Below, one piece after another: positions 19,920 to 26,982 of a DNA stretch of 26,982 bases (positions within the stretch are counted from its first letter, which is position 1; every line of letters starts with the position of its first letter). The position numbers were made by a program, and so were the translations under genes. Below the pieces are notes generated by a model. It had not been told where the DNA came from. It saw only the letters and a list, made by a program, of their open reading frames with translations, and made no database searches. Origin of the DNA: Gnetum montanum (Eukaryota > Streptophyta > Gnetopsida > Gnetales > Gnetaceae); assembly GCA_015680685.1 (NCBI GenBank), contig MNCI01014957.1, positions 151,931 to 178,912 on the forward strand, given 5' to 3'.

Positions 19920-20023
19920 ATTCCTTGTATTTTCAAAGTTTGATCAAAGTCAACAAAAGTCAATGATGGTCAACAACTATGTCAATGAGGCCTCATCGAC
20001 GTTGTGCAAAAATAATATATATA
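19920..20023 (+). promoter_or_regulatory. LTR-promoter-like module upstream of the third ORF
   Basis: Four GTCAA motifs (TTGAC W-box cores on the minus strand) precede a near-perfect dyad with core ATGAGGCCTCAT (19985-19996) and then TATATATA (20016-20023). The D U3 has GTCGATGAGGCCGCATCGAT-G followed by TATAAATA in the same order and almost the same spacing. A lacks this module. It may be an internal promoter or a captured LTR scrap. Confidence 0.45.
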
Positions 20024-20235
20024 CCATCAGACACTTTAGAATTTTTTGCAATTTTCTCATAACACACAAGGAATTTTTGCAATTTTTCAGAGCCCAAAAC
20101 CTTCCAAAGCCCATAACTTTCAAATCGTTTACCCATAACTGAGTTAATTAAATCAACCATAATCACAACTTAGCCAAGTGTAACTATCCTCAAGAGTTAA
20201 GATATCTCAATTATTTTAAGTTTACACAATGATTG

Positions 20236-20266
20236 CTAATCCATGGTCTTATTGCGATTATAGATG
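20236..20266 (+). promoter_or_regulatory. Putative branchpoint and 3' splice site of the third ORF
   Basis: TTGCTAATCCATG (CTAAT at 20236-20240), then GATTATAG with AG at 20262-20263, directly before ATGGCA. This matches A at 8311-8341. The distance from the branch A to the AG is about 24 nt (22 in A). Confidence 0.5.
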
Positions 20267-23094
20267 GCACCCAAACAAAAGCGTTCACAAGAAGGAGAAC
20301 CCTCACAAATAGGAGAGAAATGACCCAGAGCTACAAGGGGCCAATAGGAACAATGGAAAGAATAACAAGAGGTGATCCATGCAATGGGACCTCTTTGTGA
20401 GGAGCCTAAAGTGGAATTTATTCAATAGATTCCATAGGAAGAAGTGCCTACAAAACAATCCCAACGAGGAGAAGCGTCTAGACCTATGCCAAGGCTTGAA
20501 GTCACTTTGACTCAAGCCTACCTAGACATCATCAAGTCCTGAGAAATCCAAAGATCGATTCTTCAAGAGATAAACTTCTAGCCATTTTTGGAAAAAGCTC
20601 TAGAGGATGTCAAGACATAATTGCAAACCTCTCCTATGTGGCCAAACATCATATCCAATGGGGAATGGTACATGGGAGAGACCTATCTCTTCTGGAATAG
20701 TCAAAGGCTAGGATCCATTGTAAAAATCAAGGACATTCAAGTGTCCTACTTAGTGGAAGCCATTGCACAAGCACTGGGGTTGCCAAACATTTGAACATAG
20801 TTGACAAAGATATCAACAAAAGGTGATCCTTAAGAAAAAAGAGAATGGACCCAATAATGCTACGGGGTGGACCGTAAGGAGTATGGTGCACTCACACCAG
20901 TGGAGTAGATTTATTTCAAGATTGCAACCTATCACCTCAATCCAATGGTGAGGCTAAGCAAGGTGACTACTTTCTCTGCTCGAGCATGCACCACTCTAAG
21001 TAGGAAATTTCTTGTTAGCCTTCCACAGTTGATTTATTTGGAGATTAAGAAGTACTTCAAGAAGAAAAAATGTGGAAGGAAGACCCTACCCATTCCATGC
21101 CTTATCTTAAAACTTTGTAAAAGGGCAGGCATTGTTCGCTATTCTAATAACACTAATAGGCATGATCCCTTAGCCTCATGGGCAGAAATCATGAAAAATA
21201 AGACACTAATGACCACTCAAAAAGAGGATCTGCTACCACCCCCACCCACTCAAGAGACAACACCAAAGGCCCACACAGTCCTTGAGTGTCTGCGTCAAAT
21301 TCAAGAATCGCTCTTGAGCAAATAAGAGCAACAAGCAAGAGTAAGTGGGATGAATTCATCTGTGTATCTACCAGTGATGAGTCACCTTACTGAGGTGGCC
21401 CGAACAGTTAGTCAGATGGAGAAGGATGGGCCCATTTTCTCTGCCCAAAGAATGTAGTTTCCTTCGAGGTCAAATCCCAATGCTCGAGAGGTAACAATGT
21501 CACCAGCAACATACCATCTATTCCTAGAAGTCTCTAGGGATGGTACCACTTTCTTGGCAAAGTTGTAGGAAGGTGAAGAGGCAACTGTCTTGGTGATGCA
21601 ACACCAAGGACAGGAGATAGTAGTAAATGTGGTAGCTAACCATGTAACTGAAGTACTAAATGCACCCGTGACATTTGTACTAGATGTATTTGCACTCCAA
21701 GATGTGCAAACGTCCATAGGCACAGTTAGTGAAAAATTGAATGCAACCCACTATGAACAATTGCTAGAATGACTAGTAGGAACTAGGCAATAGACTCTGA
21801 ACATCTTTGATCTCCCAGAGAACATCACCACAACCTACTCAGAGCTGCTAAATGCAAGGGGTAGATACATCATCTTGGAAGGGCAACTAGAAATGGCCTA
21901 AGAGAAAAATCAACACTTGGTTGCAGAGGTTGCTGAACTTTGTGCCCAACTTTTAGAATAAGCAATCCTTAGCCTAGCAGTGATAAGAGATGAAGCTATC
22001 AAATAGCTTCAAGAACAATTTCAAAATGCTGAGAAAGAAGCAGTAATGAACATCTTCAAATAGTCTATGGTAGAAGTTGAAATACACTCAATCAAAAAGG
22101 ACTTGAATCAGATGTGCTAGGAAAATGAAGCATTAACTATGCAAAATCATCACCTACAAAATGTTGATGCTTAGAGAGATCAAATGCAAGAGTTCATTTA
22201 TCAACAGTAGGAGCAACTTGCCAATGTCAACACTAAACTAAGGAAATTGATCATGGGGAATCGCAATCTATCAATGGAGGAGGTACACACCTTGCAACAA
22301 AAGTCTGCCATTGAGATCACTGCCTAGAAGAACAAAGCTCTCAAATTTGAGAAAGTGAAAAGTCACTATAAGGACCAAGTTTGTTTGCTAAAAGAAGTAA
22401 ATGAAAAAAAAATCCAAATGGCAAAGGAAAAACTAAATGAAGCCCTCTAAAAACTCTAGTAAGGAAGAGAGATGTGGCAACCCATACTTGATGGGATTAA
22501 TGCCTACAACAAAGTGGAAATCTACTTAAAGGAGTTGTAGATCAAGAAAATGATAGAGTACATGGAGTTGGCCAATCTTTGTTATCTAAACTTAGTAATG
22601 TTGATAGCCAAACAGTCATGGTTGAAATGGAAAAATAAGTGATTAGCTAGTATCTGCTATATGAGGCCAAGTTCAAACACCACAAGGACACCAAGTAAAA
22701 GCTTGAGACTACTAACACTAAACTTGAAGTTCTCAAAGGACGATTCACAGATCAACGATCTATTCCTGAGGACCTAGCCAAATAGATGAATGACTACCAA
22801 CAACTAAAGAAAACAATGAGAGTATTTGACATTGAACGCAAATAGTTTGTTACCTAGTTTTTCAATGATAAAGAGTTGTTTCCAACAATCCCGTGTCCTT
22901 GGGATGTGCCCATTCCAAGCCACATTGGGGAAGTTGCATGGATGGTGCATGATCCTAAGAGTAAGGAGGAGAAAATGAAAGCACTACTACATACTTTTTA
23001 CCTCCAAATTGAAGTTGCAGAAGCAACAAGACAACCACAGCCACCTCAACCACTGCCAATGCATGAAGTTAGTGAAGGTCCCTCGGAGCATTAG
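20264..23094 (+). pseudogene. Third ORF of D (env position), coiled-coil protein, about 943 codons
   Basis: Lies between pol and the 3' LTR, where Athila elements carry an env-like gene. ATG at 20264 (MAPKQKRSQEGEP) was chosen because A has ATGGCA at the same place. The frame is kept to about 22590, then shifts once and runs to the TAG at 23092-23094. More than thirty stops interrupt it, mostly TAG. Residues about 222-290 (20930-21134) include NPMVRLSKVTTFSARA and IPCLILKLCKRAGI, resembling the 'putative plant transposon protein' domain found beside plant gypsy elements (recognised by pattern, not searched). A Pro-rich hinge (DLLPPPPTQE) follows. Residues about 530-845 are Leu/Gln/Glu/Lys-rich with long helical, coiled-coil character. 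The C-terminus is Pro/Gln-rich. No signal peptide or membrane segment is evident, so a true envelope role is doubtful. The function is unknown. Confidence 0.75.
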
Positions 23095-23368
23095 GAACCA
23101 CCACCACCTGGGACTATTTGATCTTCTCCAACAAGTTTCACACCATTAAGGAATGTGTTGTCTAATATTTAAATAGTTGTATCATAATGTTTAATTTTGT
23201 GTCCTAAACACCACCATTTTGGTAATGTGTTAATTTGTACACCTGGGCACTCCATTTTTTGTCAAGTGAGTCAGTTTGTTTTGTTGAAGAAAAGTCAATC
23301 AATAATCCCATACCTTCCCAATTTTGTAAAAGAACTCAAGGACAAGTTATCATTCAATCATGGGGGTA
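23095..23368 (+). other. 3' untranslated end and PPT of D
   Basis: Short AT-rich tail after the third ORF. Its last about 160 bases match A 8545-8724. It ends in ATCATGGGGGTA (PPT, G-run 23362-23366) just before the LTR start. Confidence 0.7.
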
Positions 23369-24197
23369 TGATAAGTTGTCGTTGGTTGGCTGCATTGACT
23401 AGGCCTCGTTAACGCAGTGTTTATCTGTTACCTATAAATACGCGCCTACCAGTCGCATTTATAGTAATCTAGATTTTAGTACAAGTGAAGCTCTTACATT
23501 TTTTCCATTCAAAAGTTAGAATATTTTCCCTTAAGTGCCCGCAGTAAGAGTCATTGAGTGTACGAATCTTTATTCAAGCATTTTTGTACCTGAGCACAAT
23601 AGTGTATGTAGCAATAAAGACAAGCTTTTTGATAAACCTTGCAATACTTTAGATAGATTAGCTATTTTATTTATGCATTTAATGTTTTTAATTAATTATT
23701 AAATGTTTTCAATTACTTATTAAATATTTCTTATTTATTACGTTAATGAGATAATTAAGCGAGATAGATTGCACACATAAGTACAACCACTTTGAGCGTA
23801 ACATGTATTTGCTTGGCAATCCCAACAGCATTATTACTTGGTACACGCAGTAGCATAGCACTTGGTCACCCAACAGCAAATACGTGGGTTCATGACATGT
23901 ATGGAAAGCATAAACAAATACTTATGTTAGGATTAGTTAAATGCTAGTTGATTAGGTAATTTAGATTAGTTAATTAAACTCTTTTCTACATTTCAAGCAC
24001 CCAACTATAAAACATAAAAATGATACAAATAAAATGCGTTAGTTACACTTAACCATACCAACAAATGTCACAAGTGTAATTGGGATGACAATGATTGACC
24101 TTAAGGCTAGATTCACTTCCTAAAGGGCTAATGCACTGAAAATGACAAAGTCCACAGAATTCAACCAGATCATGCGTGAACACTTATGATTCATATG
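23369..24197 (+). repeat. 3' LTR of element D, interrupted by E
   Basis: Starts TGATAAG after the PPT. It is homologous to 11493-12290, then breaks off at CATATG (24192-24197) where E begins; the 5' LTR continues gttgggcataggggtacctc. This part is 31 bp longer than the matching part of the 5' LTR. Much of the excess is a duplicated stretch near 23690-23730 (attaaatgtttt / attaaatattt). TATAAATA is at 23433-23440 and AATAAA at 23613-23618. Confidence 0.9.
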
Positions 24198-24221
24198 TGA
24201 TGAGATGCGAATTGCACAAGC

Positions 24222-24304
24222 CGTGATATCACATACGCGATATCACGTCATTTCCTGTGATATCGCATACGCGATTTCGCGGTCCGCCACCAAATCTATA
24301 AATA
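24222..24304 (+). promoter_or_regulatory. U3 dyads and TATA box of the E LTR
   Basis: CGTGATATC (24222-24230) / GATATCACG (24239-24247) is a perfect 9-bp inverted repeat. A second dyad, GATATCGC (24259-24266) / GCGATTTC (24271-24278), repeats the unit 34 bp later. TATAAATA is at 24297-24304, 28.5 bp after the second centre. The dyads are CpG-rich and little decayed, unlike the same region in the A 3' LTR. Confidence 0.65.
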
Positions 24305-24671
24305 AGAGGCGGCACTCCCCTCATTTCAAATCCTAGGTGTAAAGTAGCGAAGCTCTGGCGGATTGATCACCCCAGAGATAGAATATTTTCCATGTGCCCG
24401 TAGTAGGAGTCCCCCAAGTGAATGGTTCTTTATTCGAGCAACTTTGTACCTGAACGCAAGTTGTGTACAACAATAAAGATGAGCTTTGTGGATAAACCTT
24501 GTAGTGCATGGATATGTTTAATTAATGTTATTTACTACTTTCCTAGTAACGTGGCATGAGTACGACTTGGTTACGAGCGTTGACGAACATGTACGGCTAG
24601 CCAAGGAATCGGCTACTCATCGCAAGTAGATTCTCTCACCCTTACCTCCTAGAACATGGGACAAGTATGAC

Positions 24672-24672
24672 N
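24672..24672. other. Single ambiguous base in the E LTR
   Basis: N sits between caagtatgac and gtacggtaag, where the LTRs of D and C read one continuous catg-tgt/aca-gtggga stretch. It is a possible assembly join. Confidence 0.5.
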
Positions 24673-24976
24673 GTACGGTAAGTGGGAACGGATGCTGATG
24701 CTAGGACTTAGTGCTGTAGTTAGAGTTAGTTTTAGCTTCTCAACCCTTCACCTTTTAGCATAGGACATAAATTGTAAAATACCAAAAAAATCATATACCT
24801 CGGACTTACTTAACCATACACAGTGACAACAACAAGTAAGTCTGGGAAAACAACAAACAATTAACCCCAGGTGTTCCTTGTGGGGTTTAGGCATTTAGTC
24901 TGCGAAGTTTGACCAGATCACGCATGCTACGCTCATTTTGTATGGTTGAGTGTAGGGGTACCTCGCCACTCATCAT

Positions 24977-24994
24977 TGGCGCCGTTGCCGGGGA
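24977..24994 (+). other. Primer binding site of E (intact)
   Basis: TGGCGCCGTTGCCGGGGA, one base after the LTR end. This is the form commonly assigned to a tRNA-Asp primer in plant Athila/Tat elements. Retention of all 18 bases supports a recent insertion. Confidence 0.9.
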
Positions 24995-25118
24995 CTAAGT
25001 GTTTTTACGCCAATTAGAATATTAGGAAATCATTCACATCATTGTGAACCTCAACGAACCCTTGGGTTAATCAGTTAATTAAGAACATAGATAACGGTAA
25101 GTAGCACACCAGTAAAAA
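24995..25118 (+). other. Leader between PBS and gag of E
   Basis: Noncoding leader matching A 808-926 in patches. It contains aacGGTAAGTAg (GTAAGT at about 25097-25102), which fits a plant 5' splice site and could be the donor for a spliced third-ORF RNA. The donor role is inferred. Confidence 0.45.
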
Positions 25119-26982
25119 ATGGCTTCTTCTCACAAAATTAACTCACCTAAGGATAACACAGAAGACAGTCAGCATCATACGCATAACCTAGACTAGCCAT
25201 GTCCTAAACAATCTAAGGTGACATATACTCATCCTGACGAGTATGTACCAGATTTTACTTTTATTCTCCATCAAGATGAACAACTGCGGTGGAGAGATCT
25301 ACAAGGTAACATTGTGTTACCCCCAGATCGATCAGTCCCCAACATGCTTTTCTGTGCCTTAGCACAGATGGGCATGTAGGAACTATTTGCGGAATACGTT
25401 CTAGATAACTTTGACACAAGGGATTATCATCCCATAAATTCCCAACGTATTCGAGACGAAAGGCAGGAGAGCCAACATTCATTGTTGAAGGGCAAGGTCC
25501 CCCATGTCCTTAGTGAAATAGGAGATGAGGAACCTCTCATAATGGGTTTCCTAGAACATGATGTTCCTCCTCCTCACAATGGTGAAGAGGAAGGCATCAG
25601 GGCCTTCGATCAACTGTACATGCTACAGGCTCTGATCCCCGTAAGCACCAACTGTTTACGATAGGAACAACCACTCACACTAAGGATGGACACTTAGATC
25701 ATTACAACAATCGGGGCCGAAGTAGCCAAAGAGAAGGTAAGAAACATCGTCATGGTGATGGATCCCCTTCCTCTTCTCCTTCATCTCACCATTCACACTC
25801 TCCTTCCACATCTAGGTGCAGCCACCATGAACATAAAGGGGAGGATAAAAGTAAAAAGGATGAAAGACCTCAAAAGGATGGTCGAGAGGAGTTAGGATAA
25901 GGGCAAGGATGTAGGGAGAGTAGGGAACCACCACAAAGACATCACAGACGTCATGATAGAGATGATCATGACGAACCCCTACTCGCAACCCGAAGCATGC
26001 TAGAAATCACAGAGGCAGTTAGGATCCCCACAAGGCACTTAAAGGATAGCAGGATCAAGCATCTGGACATAAATAGGATTCCACGTTTTGAAGGGGGATA
26101 CAACGCTGATCTTCAACATCATTTACAAGATTTCCACGATGCCTGTGCCTTGCAAAATATAGATAATGAGTGGTAGAAACTCAAGTTGTTCCCAAGGACA
26201 CTCATCAAAGAAGTAGAGAGCTGGTACCGGTCCTTAGAACCGGAAACCATCAGGAGGTGGAGTACAATGCTTGAATTTTTCAACAAAAAATATCAGACGT
26301 ACTCCAGAGTGTCCAACTTGCATAAGCAGATCCAAGGCTAGAAACAAGGTGCTTATGAACCCTTGGATGCAGCCATGGCCCGTTACTATACACTGCTACA
26401 TCGTTTCCTGGGCCATGGGTACGCTAAACAGGATCAACTTCGCCACATCATGGATGGGCTAAGGAATGAAACAAGAAGAACTCTTGGGACTTACGCCTAA
26501 GGGAGACTTTCCCAACTGAGAGCCCATGAAGTTGAAAGTTTGTTAGAACAAGTAGCCCAAGAAGAGGGTGAGCTACGTAAGAGAGCAAGTGCGGAAGAAT
26601 ACAACCGCGATCCCTCCCTTCACAAGAAGGGAGTGAAATTCTGTGATGAGAAGGATGAGTCACCACTCGAAGAGTTGGTGAACCGGAAAACTGTGCTAAT
26701 CCAAAAGTTAACAACCGAGGTATCAGCTAAGGTAGACCAAATGTGGGATTCCTTAGACTCAAGAATAGAAACAGTCCTAAAAATAGTAGAAGAGTCTAAG
26801 GTTGAACAAGGTAGTGATAAAGGCAAAACCAACCAGAGAAACTTAAGCCCTGCACATAACAAGGGTAAGGGGAAAATTCCTATCTCCAATGAGGTTGTAA
26901 ATTCTGATTTAGATGATGATGGTGGATGTGAGGTCTGCTACTATGACCATCCTAAGGGATGTTGCCCAATTATCTCACATCT
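25119..26982 (+). pseudogene. gag: gag of element E (few lesions, 3' end off window)
   Basis: ATG at 25119 (MASSHKINSP). Conserved block HPDEYVPDFTFILHQDEQLR (25229-25288). The first part stays in one frame to about 25664 with in-frame TAG codons (about 25194, 25377, 25662). The frame then changes once, to a Ser/His/Arg-rich linker (about 25670-25980, with SSSPSSHHSHSPSTSRC), LATRSMLEITEAVRIPTRHL, IPRFEGGYN, the gag core (RRWSTMLEFFNKKYQTYS, about 26251-26305), a Glu/Arg-rich helical part, and the intact short knuckle CEVCYYDHPKGC (26927-26962). TAG after NEW (26174-26176) is shared with D. TAG in IQG-KQG (about 26339) is shared with A. A TAA follows TYA (about 26498). Even this young-looking copy is coding-defective unless the stops are read through. 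Confidence 0.9.

Larger units (their letters stand above)
18389..20263 (+). other. U-rich, intron-like region between pol and third ORF of D
   Basis: About 1.85 kb with no supported coding frame. 18450-18660 is extremely T-rich and ends in TTGTCACAG (a possible splice acceptor, AG at 18667-18668). Patches are shared with A 6761-8338. It also holds a 75-bp tandem duplication with hairpins (19054-19203), an LTR-promoter-like module (19920-20023) and a branchpoint/acceptor pair at its end. The T-rich ORF at 18373-18645 looks like composition, not a protein. Confidence 0.6.
11493..24197 (+). mobile_element. Element D: long Athila-like retrotransposon with a third ORF
   Basis: The most complete copy here: 5' LTR, PBS, gag, protease, RT (with gap), RNase H, integrase, U-rich region, third ORF, PPT and most of the 3' LTR. 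About 12.7 kb are in the window. The last about 31 bp of its 3' LTR are displaced beyond the window by E. The two LTRs are clearly homologous but differ at roughly 15-20 % of positions by eye, plus indels, so the insertion is old. It entered F. ACATC (11488-11492) is the predicted target duplication, but its partner is off-window. Confidence 0.9.
24198..24975 (+). repeat. 5' LTR of element E (778 bp)
   Basis: TGATGAG (24198) to CTCATCA (24975), perfect inverted repeats. It is closer to the A 3' LTR than to D in its U3 plan (two GATATC dyads) and in TATAAATAAGAG. It shares the poly(A) block (AATAAA 24472-24477) and the end tatggttgagtgtaggggtacctc with all. One N lies at 24672, within a stretch that does not align smoothly with the other LTRs. 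Confidence 0.9.
24198..26982 (+). mobile_element. Element E: younger relative inserted in the D 3' LTR (runs off the window)
   Basis: LTR, perfect PBS, leader and gag up to the zinc knuckle are visible. The LTR ends are a perfect 7-bp inverted repeat and the PBS has no change. Gag has fewer lesions than in A or D, so E looks youngest. It breaks the D LTR cleanly at 24197/24198. ATATG (24193-24197) is the predicted 5-bp target duplication. Confidence 0.9.

Noticed and set aside
20264-23094. Envelope glycoprotein
   Set aside because: Position fits, but no signal peptide, membrane segment or cleavage site is visible; composition is coiled-coil and Pro/Gln-rich.
25097-25102. Confident 5' splice donor
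   Set aside because: GTAAGT is seen only in E; A and D leaders do not clearly keep it, so it is mentioned as a candidate only.
1-26982. CRISPR array, tRNA, rRNA, prokaryotic operons or defence system
   Set aside because: No regularly spaced short repeats, cloverleaf-like sequences or prokaryotic signals were seen; everything recognisable is plant retroelement.

Overview
The window is plant nuclear repeat DNA made almost entirely of nested, decayed Ty3/gypsy LTR retrotransposons. No host gene, tRNA, rRNA or CRISPR array could be supported. A land plant is indicated by the 18-base primer binding site (TGGCGCCGTTGCCGGGGA, the form used by plant Athila/Tat elements), by Athila-type pol motifs (FMDDF in reverse transcriptase, no chromodomain after integrase) and by an extra ORF between pol and the 3' LTR. 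The depth of nesting and decay fits a large, repeat-rich genome, but the species cannot be named from this sequence.

Layout. (A) 1-9534, plus strand: a 5' LTR-like block (1-788), PBS, gag, protease, RT, a truncated RNase H, integrase, a U-rich 3' region, the bare start of a deleted third ORF, and a 3' LTR (8725-9534). The 5' block is not visibly related to the 3' LTR. (F) 9535-11492, minus strand: an internal gag-protease piece of an older relative, cut on both sides by LTRs. (D) 11493-24197, plus strand, continuing beyond the window: 5' LTR, degenerate PBS, gag, protease, RT with a 213-base assembly gap, RNase H, integrase, a 1.85 kb U-rich region, a third ORF of about 943 codons with a long coiled coil, PPT, and a 3' LTR. 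(E) 24198-26982 and beyond: a younger-looking copy with an intact 7-bp inverted-repeat LTR, a perfect PBS and the gag region. It sits inside the 3' LTR of D. The inferred order of events is F first, then A and D into F, then E into D.

In an active ancestor, gag would form the particle, the pol protein would process, copy and integrate it, and the third ORF would probably be made from a spliced RNA. Every coding region here is broken, mostly by Q-to-stop and W-to-stop changes of the C-to-T / G-to-A type, with few frameshifts. This is the pattern of long-term cytosine methylation.

The points most worth following are: the coiled-coil third ORF with a conserved branchpoint and 3' splice site at its start; an LTR-promoter-like module upstream of that ORF in D; a dyad held 28-30 bp upstream of the TATA box in three diverged LTRs; a telo-box array plus GA tract in the odd 5' LTR of A; catalytic losses and stop codons shared between copies; and two assembly problems (positions 5422 and 16088-16300).
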